This document shows, in pieces, positions 8,750-18,156 of a stretch of DNA of 64,000 bases; position 1 is the first letter of the stretch, and the number at the start of each line of letters is the position of its first letter. Source of the stretch: Arachnia rubra (GTDB lineage: Bacteria > Actinomycetota > Actinomycetes > Propionibacteriales > Propionibacteriaceae); assembly GCF_019973735.1 (NCBI RefSeq), contig NZ_AP024463.1, positions 2,666,001 through 2,730,000 of the forward strand, in the 5' to 3' direction. A program made the position numbers and the translations under genes. The notes beneath the pieces were generated by a model, which saw only the letters and a program-made list of their open reading frames with translations, had not been told where the DNA came from and did not search any database.

Positions 8750-10150
8750 ATGAGCTTCCGTCTAGTCCGATTCAGTGCGTTGTCCGTTGCGGCCGTCCTC
8801 GCAGTATCGGGGGTGAGTACCGCGGCCGCAAACGGGGAGACCCCCACGCCGGCACCGTCGCCGTCCGCCACGGCACCGGCTGCACCCAGCGACCCGTTGT
8901 CCAGCCAATATCCAGCCGATTTCAAGCTCACGCCGCTGTCAGCCGACCCGATCAGCGACACCGCCGCACCTAACTACGGCGCCTACCAGAGTGATCCTGC
9001 TTATGGAACCCATGTTTACCGCGCCACCAAAGCCGATGAGAGCGGTCGCATGCGACATGAGTATTCCCGGCGCCAGGCGTTCAACGCCGACCAGTCCCGC
9101 TACCTGGCTCAGGACACCAGCGGCCACTGGCACCTGTACGACGGCGTGAAGCTCACCGAGATCTCCCAGCTCGACGCACTCGGCGGCGACTGCGAACCCC
9201 TGTGGCATCCCACCGACCCCAACAAGCTGTACTTCACGGCCCGCGACGGCGGCCTCCAGTGGTGGGTCTACGACATCGCCTCGGGTAACAAGGAGGTCGT
9301 CTTCGACTTCACCGGCCAGACCCCTTGGCCCGATGCGAAGTCCTTCTGGACCAAGGGCGAGGGCACGATGAGCGCCGACGGACGTTACCTGTCGCTGATG
9401 GCCACCAGCTACGACGAGTCCACCCAGGCGAAAGCCATCCACGGACTGGTGACCCTGGATCTACAGGAGAGGAAGATCGTCGGGACCCTCGACGCGAAGG
9501 ACTTCCCCGTCCCAGGTGCCTACCCGGATCACATCAGCACCTCGGCCAGCGGCAAGTACGCGGTCCCGTCGTGGCTGGACGGGCAGGGCGGCACCCGCGC
9601 TTACACGCTGGACTTCAAGGAGTCGCGGCAGCTGACCCCGGCCTCGGAGCACTCGGATCTGGCTTTCGGCCCGAACCGTGAGGACTATCTGGTCTACGCC
9701 GACTACGCCCGCGGCTTCATCTCAGCCATCAACCTGGACAATGGTGAGGCAACCGACCTGCACAAGCTCTATCCGGCCTCAGGTGAGGGTTATGCCCTGC
9801 ACATCAGCGGCCAGGCCTTCGATCGTCCGGGCTGGGCGGTTGTCTCTACCTACGAAGACTTCGCTGACTACGGGAACACCCGCCCTGCGCCTGAGATCCG
9901 TCCGGAGTACCGGAAGGTGTGGCTGATGGAGCTCAAGCCGGGTGGCCGCACGGTGAACGTCGCGCATGTGAGGAGCAACTGGTCAGGCGTGGAGGGTGAC
10001 AGCAGATACTTCCTGGAGCCCCAGGCCAGCGCCTCCCGCGACCTCAGCCGGATCATCTTCGCCAGCAACCACGGCGGAGCGACGGAGAGCTATATCGTCC
10101 CGCTGCCCACCAAGGCCATCGACGAGGCACCAGCCTCCAGCGGCGAGTGA
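8750..10150 (+). CDS. Secreted beta-propeller-like protein of unknown function
   Basis: The 466-residue precursor has a Sec signal peptide (MSFRLVRFSALSVAAVLAVSG, cleavage near STAAANG), a Pro/Thr/Ser linker, then about 400 residues with repeated beta-propeller traits: MSADGRYLSLMAT, STSASGKYAVPSW, FGPNREDYLVYADYARG and SRDLSRIIFASN. No catalytic motif was recognised. ATG 8750 follows GTGAGGAG by 6 bases. It is divergent from the redox operon and ends in a strong hairpin, so it is monocistronic. It resembles secreted WD40/TolB-like proteins that bind ligands or the cell wall. Confidence 0.75.
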   Translation: MSFRLVRFSALSVAAVLAVSGVSTAAANGETPTPAPSPSATAPAAPSDPLSSQYPADFKLTPLSADPISDTAAPNYGAYQSDPAYGTHVYRATKADESGRMRHEYSRRQAFNADQSRYLAQDTSGHWHLYDGVKLTEISQLDALGGDCEPLWHPTDPNKLYFTARDGGLQWWVYDIASGNKEVVFDFTGQTPWPDAKSFWTKGEGTMSADGRYLSLMATSYDESTQAKAIHGLVTLDLQERKIVGTLDAKDFPVPGAYPDHISTSASGKYAVPSWLDGQGGTRAYTLDFKESRQLTPASEHSDLAFGPNREDYLVYADYARGFISAINLDNGEATDLHKLYPASGEGYALHISGQAFDRPGWAVVSTYEDFADYGNTRPAPEIRPEYRKVWLMELKPGGRTVNVAHVRSNWSGVEGDSRYFLEPQASASRDLSRIIFASNHGGATESYIVPLPTKAIDEAPASSGE

Positions 10151-10163
10151 CCTGAACCCAACA

Positions 10164-10195
10164 GTTGAGGGGTGCCCATCCGGGCACCCCTCAAC
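10164..10195 (+). terminator. Strong hairpin terminator
   Basis: A perfect 14-bp stem (GTTGAGGGGTGCCC with its complement at 10182-10195) and a 4-base loop lie 13 bases after the stop of the secreted propeller protein. Confidence 0.85.
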
Positions 10196-10352
10196 ACTGT
10201 CTGGACAGCGGCCGACCTGCCAGCCTCACTCCGGTCCGCCGGCTGGCCTAGTGAACGTCCCTGCTGGAATGGTCACCAGAGCATAGAAGCTGTGTGCCGC
10301 CCCGGGGGAATTCCAGAGCGCCTGAACACTCACTGTGTCGCTGTCGGTGGAT

Positions 10353-10952
10353 CTATTTGTCGTTGCGCTGGAACTTCGCTTTGAGGTTCTCGATCCGCTC
10401 GTCCCATTTCTCGCGAAGCTCCTGCTTCTTGTGCTCGCGCACCGCTTCGCGGGCTGCCCGGGCCGCGGCCTCGGCCGCCGCCTGCTGGGCCTCGATCTCG
10501 GCGACCACCTCTTCCACAGGACGCCGCACCACAGTCGCGCTGACGCTGTCGGCGAAGGCGTTGAGGGCAGCGGGCGCGTCCTCCACGACCTGGGCCAGGA
10601 TCGCGTTGCCGCCGGGCGGCACGACCTTGGCGAAGTCGGAGATGACATCGTCGCCCAGATCCAGGCGGTCGGCGTCGATGAGAGAACCAGTCAGGGCGCC
10701 GGCGCCAAGGCCGAGCAGCATGCCGAGAGGGCCGCCCAGGATGCCGACGAGCATGCCGATCAGTGAGCCGCCCGTGGTGGCAGCCCCGGCCTGATAGTCG
10801 CGGCCTTCGGCCAGGTGGGCTATGCCGTCGGCGTCGCGCTCGATGATGACGGCGGCGTTGAGGTCGAAACCGGCAGCGCTCTTCAGTTTGCTGAAAGCCT
10901 CGTAGGTGCCGCTGTGTGTGGGGAGGGTCATGACGACGATGTTTTCGGCCAT
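10353..10952 (-). CDS. DUF1269 family protein
   Basis: The 199-residue protein begins MAENIVVMTLPTHSGTYEAF and has the DUF1269 order: a ferredoxin-like N-terminal half with IIERDADGIAHLAEGRDY, a glycine-rich membrane-compatible segment (residues about 62-90, GGSLIGMLVGILGGPLGMLL) and a soluble region with VVPPGGNAILAQVVED. The C-terminal third is a charged, alanine-rich helix likely to form a coiled coil. The start has GAAAGG upstream. Function unknown; the glycine zipper suggests a membrane-associated stress protein. Single gene. Confidence 0.8.
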   Translation of the reverse strand: MAENIVVMTLPTHSGTYEAFSKLKSAAGFDLNAAVIIERDADGIAHLAEGRDYQAGAATTGGSLIGMLVGILGGPLGMLLGLGAGALTGSLIDADRLDLGDDVISDFAKVVPPGGNAILAQVVEDAPAALNAFADSVSATVVRRPVEEVVAEIEAQQAAAEAAARAAREAVREHKKQELREKWDERIENLKAKFQRNDK

Positions 10953-11391
10953 GCACTTTCCTTTCGTTGCCCGGCCCCATTGTGATTGGACATGAGGGAC
11001 AGCCCGGCTGAAGAGTGCCGCCGAACCACCCCAGGAAGAGGCCGGTTCACCTCAACCTAACCCAGCAATCCCCCTCCCCCGGTTCCGACACACCTCCGCC
11101 GGACCGCGGTCTTCTCACCTCGGAAACCCAACAGCAGCATGTGTTGACTACGTGTTTTACCCAGATGGACGACAAGAGTCGAGACATAGCTTTGCCTTTA
11201 TGTCAACTTTTCAGCCGACCGGCCAGGCGCGAAACCGCAGCCTCAGGAGAGCACCGCACCGTAGAACTGCCGACCGCAAGAAGGTCAATGCCAGACCTAG
11301 TGATCCACAACTTCCCGGCCCAGGAGCTCGCCCAATTCCACCGCCGTAAATCGAACCTTCTACCGGCCCTGCCCTTCAGTACGCTCGTCGC
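10953..11391. other. Intergenic region without a recognisable gene
   Basis: Frames here have poor codon bias and no ribosome sites. The segment 11130-11220 is more AT-rich than the surroundings and probably contains promoters for the flanking genes, but no clear -35/-10 pair stands out. Confidence 0.5.
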
Positions 11392-12564
11392 ATGGACCGC
11401 GAGGAAGCTATCAGGATCTTCTCCCTTCATCCCGGCGTCGAGATCGTGCATCGACCGCCGCAGGAGCTGGCGGACCCCGGGATGGTGGTTGTGCGGTTCG
11501 AGGACGGCGAGATGCATGGGTTCAACCCAGACGCGTTACCCCAGGCCGATCCCGGTGAGAGCGAGAAGGAGTTCATCGCGAGGGTCCACCGCCACATCGA
11601 CTCCCAGCACGTTCCTGGCAGGCTCGACAACCACACCCCCGAGACGGCCGTCCCCGCTCCCCGCAGCGCCCGCTACTACATGCCAGGACGGCTCCAGGCC
11701 GGCGTGGTGGGATGGTTGAGCGACTTCATCGGCTTCGGCCTCGCCATCGCCGAGCCGGACACGCTGCGCATGGTCATGGAGTCCGAGCTGCCCACCGACC
11801 GGAGCGAGTTGGACAATTTCCAGTTCCAGAGCCGGGCCCTGATGAACCTGCACGAGATGACCGAGGGCATGCCCGTGAGCCAGATGGGCCTGGGCCCGGA
11901 CGTGCTGCGGGTCACAGCCCCCTACGGGCATGAGATTGCCTGGTTCGCAGACCCCGGTTATATGCAAGAGGTGTTGCTCCGCTTTGCGCTCCGGACCCAC
12001 TCGGAGTGGGCGGCCATCCCCGCGCGCTGCAATGACCTGCTGCTCGTCAACACGGAAACCGACCAGTGGGAGGCGTTGCTCGGCGAACTAGAGACCATGG
12101 CCAAGGACCGCAAGAGCATCCATCCCGTCCCGTACGTGGTGCGGGATGGTCGCTGGGTGGAGCACATTCCGCGGCTACCCCAGCCACTGCACCGCCGGTT
12201 CCAGGAGATCAAATGGCGCGTGGAAAGCGAGATCCATTCCTTCCACCGGCAGCAACTGCAGGAAACCAACGACGGCGAGGTGGATCTCATCGCCACATTC
12301 GAGGGCGAGATCATAGACGGCACCGACGATCTCGTTTCCTTCGCCGTCGTCCCTACGGCCTTGGAACGCACCAGCATTCCGAAGGTCGACCGGGTCTACT
12401 TCGTGGTCTCCGGCATCGAACAATACTGGACACGCTTCGACGACCTGCGCCAGGACCTCCCCCACCTGGTCAGCCCGCACCCCGGCACCCATCCACCTCG
12501 CCACATCATCAGCCGGCCCAACGCCCAGGACTACGCACGCCTGCACCACTGGAAACCGAGCTGA
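11392..12564 (+). CDS. Uncharacterised 390-residue protein
   Basis: The frame has strong actinobacterial codon bias and begins MDREEAIRIFSLHPGVEIVH. No signal peptide or membrane helix is present. The central part (residues about 125-260) has alternating strands and helices, with RVTAPYGHEIAWFADPGY and AIPARCNDLLLVNTETDQWE. The C-terminal third has a histidine-rich charged stretch and ends in ARLHHWKPS. I do not recognise the family. It is followed on the same strand by a possible 29-residue ORF and then, convergently, by the large helicase. Confidence 0.65.
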   Translation: MDREEAIRIFSLHPGVEIVHRPPQELADPGMVVVRFEDGEMHGFNPDALPQADPGESEKEFIARVHRHIDSQHVPGRLDNHTPETAVPAPRSARYYMPGRLQAGVVGWLSDFIGFGLAIAEPDTLRMVMESELPTDRSELDNFQFQSRALMNLHEMTEGMPVSQMGLGPDVLRVTAPYGHEIAWFADPGYMQEVLLRFALRTHSEWAAIPARCNDLLLVNTETDQWEALLGELETMAKDRKSIHPVPYVVRDGRWVEHIPRLPQPLHRRFQEIKWRVESEIHSFHRQQLQETNDGEVDLIATFEGEIIDGTDDLVSFAVVPTALERTSIPKVDRVYFVVSGIEQYWTRFDDLRQDLPHLVSPHPGTHPPRHIISRPNAQDYARLHHWKPS

Positions 12565-12714
12565 ACACAGCCGGTTGGAGACGGCCAAGTGGCCGGTGGT
12601 TCTCTGGACCGCCGCTTAAGGAGTGAAAAATTTCGTGACATTCCCGCCCCGGGACCCGTCTCAGTGGTGAAGCCATCACTCGATGGACGAACAGACGACC
12701 ACCAGGGAGACAAC

Positions 12715-12804
12715 ATGGCCAACCACAACAACGTTCCGGGTGCGGGCTGGCAGAGCTGGGTCTTCGACGTGAGCATCCGGGTTACAGTCGCCCACGTTGA
12801 ATAG
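12715..12804 (+). CDS. Possible 29-residue small protein
   Basis: ATG 12715 is preceded by AGGGAGA with a 5-6 base gap, a good ribosome binding site, and the frame ends at TAG 12802-12804. The peptide is MANHNNVPGAGWQ followed by a beta-prone stretch SWVFDVSIRVTVAHVE. It is too short for coding statistics, and no modifying enzyme or exporter is adjacent. Confidence 0.35.
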   Translation: MANHNNVPGAGWQSWVFDVSIRVTVAHVE

Positions 12805-12822
12805 GAGTGAATGCGCCCTGGA

Positions 12823-15800
12823 TTAACTCAGTTCTCTGGAGAGCTGCCGGAAATAGTTGTACTCCGACCATGTCTTGCGGTCGCCGATGACGAACAGCCG
12901 GCGTTGTGCCCGGCTGGCTGCGACGTTCACGAGGTTGACGGTCGCTGACGCCCAATCTTTTGCACCCGGCTTGTCCGGATCACCGCCCAGCACCAGGAAG
13001 ACCACCGGGGCCTCTCTCCCCTGGGCTGTGTGAATGGTGCCAGCGCGAAGCCCGGGGTATCGCCTCGTCAACGACTCCAGCTTGTTGGCGACATCACGGA
13101 ACGGCGAGATGGCTATCACCTGCGACGCGGGCACGCCTTTCTGCTCCAGATATTTGATGGCCTTCTCCAGGCGCGCTATCTGGTTGACCTGCAGGTGGGT
13201 TCCGGGCGTCGGCGCGGGTTCGTCGACCCAGCTGCTCGGAGTGACCAGGGGGCCGTCCGGGGTTTCGTCGAATGGTCCCGGCTCGCTGGTGCTGCTTTTC
13301 CGGGGCGGCACCCCATTGACCATGATGTCGTTGTAGGCGATCTTGTTGCACAGGGTGAACATCGGGTCGTCGCAGCGGCGGTGAACCCTCAGCGGGGCGC
13401 TGACCCAGACCTCCTCCTCGCTCTGCGGCAGAGTCGTCCCGAAGCAGGAGACGCGGTCCGCGAGGGTCTGGACGGAGGCCAGCGGCGGAATCCACACCGG
13501 CGAAACCCCGTAGGCGCTGGCGATGTCCCGCCTCGCTTTCGGTGGGATCGTGACCACAGGCTCAAGCTGCAGCGGGTCACCGACCGCAACCACCCGTTGC
13601 GCACGCCAGATCGCGCCAACGGCGTACTGCGGCGATGCCTGTCCCGCCTCGTCGATGAGCAGCCAGCCGATCGCCTCCCGGCCCAGGCCAGCGAACATGC
13701 GGCCGACGGACGCGAAGGTCGTGGAGATCAGGGGCACGACCAGGAAGAACAGCTGCCAGGCGGCGCGCAGCTTCTCCGGTTCCAGGTCGCGGGGATAGCT
13801 TCCCGCGACGACATCACAGGCAGCGCGGAGTCCGTGTTCCATCTCGCCTGCCGCATTAGCCAGGAAGTCCTGGTGGAGTTGAAGCGCGGCGAGGAACAGC
13901 TCCGAGCGGGCAGCGTCGATCTCGGCGTCAAGCCAGGGCGCGTGGAGTTCACGCTGGTCGCCGGTCCAGGTCTCGTCCGGGTAGCCGGGCGCATAACGCT
14001 CACGGTCCCTGGCGCACTGGGCACGTAGCTCAGCCAGTTCCGCGCGGACCTGTGCCAGGTGGGTGTTGGCCGCGGTCAGGTCGGCGCGAAGCTGCATCAT
14101 GCGGTCGCGGAGCTGGCCGGCTTGCCGCGCGACCTCGTTCCTGGCCTGCTCCGCGGCACTAAGGTCGGCGGCTATCGGGGCGAGGTCGGCGCGCCAGGCC
14201 CGTATAGCGCGGCCCAGCGTGAAGACGACCTCAAGGAAGCCCGGTTTGACGTCCCGGTGGCGGTCGTAGCGGGTAGTGGCCTCGGTCACGAGCGCCTCGG
14301 CCTGCCCCAGCATCGGCGTGTACCTGCTTAGCTCGACCTCCGCGTTCTGCAGGATGACGCCCAGGCGCCTGATCGTCGACCGCAGGTCCTCCTCAGCACG
14401 GACCAGCTCCGGGAGACGCTGCATGCGCTGCTGTGCCTGGCGTCGCTGCTCGACCAGGGCGTCAACACGCTGCTCGGCCTGTTTGAAGTCGCGGCGAGCC
14501 TGCTCCCAGGTCTTGTGTGGGACGTCACCTTTGCGCCACTGCTGCAGACGGGTCTGCATCCGGATGCCGTCGTCATGGGTGGCTCCCTTGGTGCGGGGGT
14601 CTTTCTTGTCGAACCAGAATGCGGAGCGGAAGGCACCGCGGTTGCGTTTGTTGCCGAGCCGGGCGGCCACCAGTCCCCAGGCCAGCTGCGCCGGGATCGT
14701 TTTGCCGTCGTCGTCGGTCACGTTCGCCAGCACGGCGGAGGCGATCTCGGCGAAATAGTCGGCCTTGTCTCGCCACCGCTGGTCGATGGCCGTTCGCGCG
14801 GGGATCTCGGCGGTCACGTTCTCGACGGCGGAGTTGTTCGCGGACGCGACGACCATCTCGAATCCGGTCAGCTCCAGCCGGAGCTGGCGCACGCTGCGGT
14901 TGTGGCCGCCGTGCCCTGTCCACCTGTGGGTCGTGGTGGTGAACGCGTCCCCGGGACGCTGGAGTGAGGCCAGGCGGCGAGCCCGCTCGACGACGTTGCC
15001 GGCCAGGATGTCGCGCAGCATCGTCGTCTTCCCCGTGCCGGGCGGGCCGTTGACTCCCATCAGGCCACGCGTGGGCGCCAAGTCGTTGAGCGCCTGGTTG
15101 ACCGCGAACTGCTGGCTCAGCGCCAGGCCGTGGCTGGGATTCGACGGCCAGCGTCCCTTGGGAAGCCTATCGATCGCCACGCCGGCGTCCACGGCCTGCG
15201 GCTGCTTCACAATATCCACGCGGTCGCGAACGTTGAGGCGGTCGTCGCTGGTCAGATAGGCCGCAAGGGCATCACCGGCGCCAGCTGAGCCGCCGATATT
15301 CCTGCGCACCGTGGCGAGGTCGTCCAGGTAGAAGCTGTTGAGGAAGTCGATGTCGGTGGGCGGTTCGGAGCTGTTGACCACGACAGCCCGCGACTGGATG
15401 ACGAAACCCCTGACCGTCAGGTCCGGGGCTCTCGCGATCCCAGAGACCTCGCGAGCGATGTCCAGGAGTGTGTGAAGGGAGTCGGCATCGTGTGGGAGCG
15501 CTGTGTCGATGCCGGCGGAATCGTGTCTTTCGCTCTCACATTCGTCGACGGCCTTCATGAAGGCCTGCGCTGCCTCGGGAAACCCGTCGGCCCAACCTGG
15601 GTGACGCGGACCGGGGTTCTCAATGCGGGCGACGGCCCACAGCGCCGAGGACAGCACCGCCGACTCGGGGACGATGCTGCCGGTCTGGTCGATGAGCAGT
15701 CCGGCGCAGGCACTTCGCCCGCTCGGACGCTCGTCGTATGCCTCACGGTCCTCGCCGAATGCCCGGTGCAGCCACTGGTAGGTCGCCTCCAGGTCGTACA

Positions 15801-16032
15801 GCCCCAGGTAGAGCGTGTGTTGCCAGACCCGTTTCCTATTGCCAAGCGGCGGCGGGGGTGGCAGCATCTCCCACGGCAGCGGTTTGGGGCTCTCCCACTC
15901 GACGACCCGCTGGTCGGCAGGACGCTGCGCCCCGTGCGTGGGTTTCGGGACCTTCTGCGGACTGAACAGCTCCAGCATCCACCAGAACCGCAGGACATCT
16001 TGCTGGTCACTACCGGTCCGAGAGGTTCCCAT
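12823..16032 (-). CDS. Superfamily 1 (Upf1/DNA2-like) helicase with coiled-coil insertion
   Basis: The 1069-residue protein has Walker A GPPGTGKTT (328-336), Walker B/motif II LLIDEAGQASP (about 791-801), motif III GDPLQLEPV (about 818-826), motif V HTAQGREAPVVF (1001-1012) and motif VI NVAASRAQRRL (about 1035-1045), the order of Upf1-like helicases. Residues about 505-690, between Walker A and B, form long charged helices consistent with a coiled-coil insertion. The N-terminal 300 residues start with FWWMLELFSPQ and have no motif I know. Related large SF1 helicases are often found in defence or repair loci; nothing adjacent proves either role. A possible small gene overlaps its start by 23 bases. 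Confidence 0.85.
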   Translation of the reverse strand: MGTSRTGSDQQDVLRFWWMLELFSPQKVPKPTHGAQRPADQRVVEWESPKPLPWEMLPPPPPLGNRKRVWQHTLYLGLYDLEATYQWLHRAFGEDREAYDERPSGRSACAGLLIDQTGSIVPESAVLSSALWAVARIENPGPRHPGWADGFPEAAQAFMKAVDECESERHDSAGIDTALPHDADSLHTLLDIAREVSGIARAPDLTVRGFVIQSRAVVVNSSEPPTDIDFLNSFYLDDLATVRRNIGGSAGAGDALAAYLTSDDRLNVRDRVDIVKQPQAVDAGVAIDRLPKGRWPSNPSHGLALSQQFAVNQALNDLAPTRGLMGVNGPPGTGKTTMLRDILAGNVVERARRLASLQRPGDAFTTTTHRWTGHGGHNRSVRQLRLELTGFEMVVASANNSAVENVTAEIPARTAIDQRWRDKADYFAEIASAVLANVTDDDGKTIPAQLAWGLVAARLGNKRNRGAFRSAFWFDKKDPRTKGATHDDGIRMQTRLQQWRKGDVPHKTWEQARRDFKQAEQRVDALVEQRRQAQQRMQRLPELVRAEEDLRSTIRRLGVILQNAEVELSRYTPMLGQAEALVTEATTRYDRHRDVKPGFLEVVFTLGRAIRAWRADLAPIAADLSAAEQARNEVARQAGQLRDRMMQLRADLTAANTHLAQVRAELAELRAQCARDRERYAPGYPDETWTGDQRELHAPWLDAEIDAARSELFLAALQLHQDFLANAAGEMEHGLRAACDVVAGSYPRDLEPEKLRAAWQLFFLVVPLISTTFASVGRMFAGLGREAIGWLLIDEAGQASPQYAVGAIWRAQRVVAVGDPLQLEPVVTIPPKARRDIASAYGVSPVWIPPLASVQTLADRVSCFGTTLPQSEEEVWVSAPLRVHRRCDDPMFTLCNKIAYNDIMVNGVPPRKSSTSEPGPFDETPDGPLVTPSSWVDEPAPTPGTHLQVNQIARLEKAIKYLEQKGVPASQVIAISPFRDVANKLESLTRRYPGLRAGTIHTAQGREAPVVFLVLGGDPDKPGAKDWASATVNLVNVAASRAQRRLFVIGDRKTWSEYNYFRQLSRELS

Positions 16033-16234
16033 GCCTCCATCCTGCCCCAGCCATGATCTCCGCAGGGGGAACTGCGCAACTCGCAGACGTCCCAGTGGAG
16101 ATCTCAGCCCATTGCCCGGTTTCTTCCAGCGTGCCGAACAGCCACCCCGGCTGAAAGTAGGTCGTAGTCACCGAACAGGTGATCCCTTCAAAGCCCAGCG
16201 CCTTCCCGCCAAAGAAGATGACATAAATAGCCAT
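16010..16234 (-). CDS. Possible 74-residue small protein upstream of the helicase
   Basis: ATG 16234 has AAGGA 4 bases upstream. The frame reads MAIYVIFFGGKALGFEGITC and stops at 16010, inside the helicase start (16032), the overlap expected of a translationally coupled pair. No domain was recognised and the second half has weak coding bias, so it may be chance. Confidence 0.35.
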   Translation of the reverse strand: MAIYVIFFGGKALGFEGITCSVTTTYFQPGWLFGTLEETGQWAEISTGTSASCAVPPAEIMAGAGWRHGNLSDR

Positions 16235-16379
16235 CGTTCCTTGAAGATCTATTCAGACCTACGAGAAGCCAGGTTTGACAACGAGCTTGCCGTCCCGCGG
16301 ACTATTTGTTGACATGCTTCAGCGTCACGGATATTTATTGTCTTTCCGCCTTGTCGCGGCTGGATTCTGAAGAGAAAGT

Positions 16380-17333
16380 TCAGTCTTCACCATCGACTGC
16401 CACCCACAGCTGGGCGCGGAGTTTCACCCGGATCTCGTCGCTCAGGTAGTAGTCGCCGAGGGCGTCGGACAGATCGACCAGCAGGGCCCGGTCGAGTTCC
16501 CGGGGGATGGTGGGACGCCCTTCCCGGAGTTCCTTCCGCTGCTCGGATGTGGCGGTCGCCGACCAGGCACGGTACGCCTTCCCGACGACGTCGATGATGG
16601 CCTGCTCAACCTCGGCTGAGTCATGCTGGTACGTGGGCGCTATGTAGGGCTGGACCCCGCCGCCTCCGCTGTAGGCGGTGATCGATGCTGTCTCTTGCAT
16701 CGGCGCTGCGCGCCGCGCGAGGTCGAGGGGGCTCGGCGGGCGTGCGGCCCGGGCCGCCAGCCCATCAGCCAGTAGTCGTGGCTGGGCGACGGCCTTGGTC
16801 ACCGTGGTCTCCAGGATGCTGCCCTCCAGGACCTCGACGCCATCGGCGGCCTTGGTGAGATAGCCACTGACGCCGTGCGGCTCCCCGGACTCCGTGGGAA
16901 CGGCCAGGACGAAGACCTGGACCCCCTGAGCCTGAGCCTCCTCGACCGCCTCCGTCAGGTCACCGTCACCAGACAGCAGGTAGATCACGTCGACCGCATG
17001 ATTGCGGGAGTGCCCGACCATGTCCAGGCCGATCCGCAGGTCGACGCCCTTCTGCTCGCCCACGACACCGACGTGCCCCAGCCGCAGCTTCACCTTCGGC
17101 AGCACAGCGACCTTCTCATGCTCCGGTTCTGCCGCGCCGTTCTTGCCGGCGTCATACCAGTAGACCCGCAGCACCGGCAGCCCAGCGCGCTCCTCGACCA
17201 GCGCGATCAGCTCAGAGACCAGGCCCGCGTAGTCGACTTTGATACCGCGCCGTAACGACGACCCGGTGACGCGGGTCGCTGCGGCCGCCATGAGATAACC
17301 GGCATCGACAAAAATCGCTGACTGAGAACGCAT
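16380..17333 (-). CDS. NYN-domain (LabA/PIN-like) protein
   Basis: The 317-residue protein begins MRSQSAIFVDAGYLMAAAA at ATG 17333, chosen because GGGAG precedes it and it starts right at the domain; an upstream in-frame codon at 17432 would add 33 unlike residues. The acidic residues of NYN nucleases are visible: FVDAG near residue 9, YWYDAG near 65, KGVDLRIGLD near 104 and LLSGDGDLTEAV near 125. The C-terminal 110 residues hold an alanine-rich linker and a small domain ending VAVDGED. NYN proteins are predicted RNases. It lies upstream of the helicase on the same strand with a 145-base gap. Confidence 0.82.
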   Translation of the reverse strand: MRSQSAIFVDAGYLMAAAATRVTGSSLRRGIKVDYAGLVSELIALVEERAGLPVLRVYWYDAGKNGAAEPEHEKVAVLPKVKLRLGHVGVVGEQKGVDLRIGLDMVGHSRNHAVDVIYLLSGDGDLTEAVEEAQAQGVQVFVLAVPTESGEPHGVSGYLTKAADGVEVLEGSILETTVTKAVAQPRLLADGLAARAARPPSPLDLARRAAPMQETASITAYSGGGGVQPYIAPTYQHDSAEVEQAIIDVVGKAYRAWSATATSEQRKELREGRPTIPRELDRALLVDLSDALGDYYLSDEIRVKLRAQLWVAVDGED

Positions 17334-17544
17334 GATCTCCCTACTAGCATCCTGCGTGCGTGGAAAAGAAGGCCCAATGAAGCCGAGTGGGCCAAATCCT
17401 GATCTTCTCGTGTGAGAGCACCCGGTGCTCATAACCTAAGGACAGAGCAATACGACCAACCCCGCCCATCGGGCTCAAGACTACCATCGGCCTCCTGTCG
17501 GTCGCGGTCCGCCACGGCGTTCAGATGCAATCCCGGCACAAAGC

Positions 17545-18156
17545 TCAGGCGGAGGCCAGGACACGCCTCTCCTCACCGATGGTGGTGTCCTGCCCATGAC
17601 CCGGTTTCACCACGGTGCCAGGAGGCAGCGTGAGCAGCCGGTTCCGGATCGACGCCAGGATGGTGTCGCGGTCGGAGAAGCTGCGGCCGGTCGCGCCAGG
17701 ACCGCCGCGGAACAGGGTGTCGCCGGTGAACACCACCCCGAGCTGCTCAGAGTAGAGGCAGCACGACCCGGGGGAATGCCCGGGCGTATGCAGCACCGTC
17801 AGCTCCACGTCCCCCACCAGCAGCCGCTGCCCGTCCCTCAGCTCCCCACCGGGCGGAAGACTGTGCACCTGATGCCACAACACCAGGTCGTCCGGATGCA
17901 GCAATACGATCGTATCCACGACGTCGGCCAGCTCCCGCGCGACCCTCACGTGGTCGTCGTGGGCGTGGGTGCAGACGATCGCCAGGACCCGGCGACCGCC
18001 GATGACCTCGCGGATCGCCTTGACGTCGTGCGGGGCGTCGAGGACGATGCACTGGTCATCGTCGCCGATCACCCATACGTTGTTGTCGACGTCGAAGGTC
18101 TCGCCATCCAGCGAGAAGGTGCCGGCGGTCACGCCATGGTCAATCCGCACGCTCAT
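17545..18156 (-). CDS. Metallo-beta-lactamase-fold hydrolase, partner of mycothiol-dependent dehydrogenase
   Basis: The 203-residue enzyme has the metal motif CTHAHDDHV (residues about 60-68), then [20 protein letters not shown] and KPGHGQDT, the glyoxalase II-like pattern. Its start overlaps the end of the dehydrogenase gene by 4 bases (ATGA). The same pair, dehydrogenase followed by such a hydrolase, occurs in mycobacteria (Rv2259-Rv2260). It probably hydrolyses the S-formylmycothiol made by the dehydrogenase, releasing formate and mycothiol in the cytoplasm; the exact substrate is inferred from this context. Confidence 0.88.
   Translation of the reverse strand: MSVRIDHGVTAGTFSLDGETFDVDNNVWVIGDDDQCIVLDAPHDVKAIREVIGGRRVLAIVCTHAHDDHVRVARELADVVDTIVLLHPDDLVLWHQVHSLPPGGELRDGQRLLVGDVELTVLHTPGHSPGSCCLYSEQLGVVFTGDTLFRGGPGATGRSFSDRDTILASIRNRLLTLPPGTVVKPGHGQDTTIGEERRVLASA

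Noticed and set aside
12715..12804. RiPP precursor peptide
   Set aside because: No modifying enzyme, protease or exporter is adjacent and the peptide has no recognisable core; kept only as a possible small ORF.
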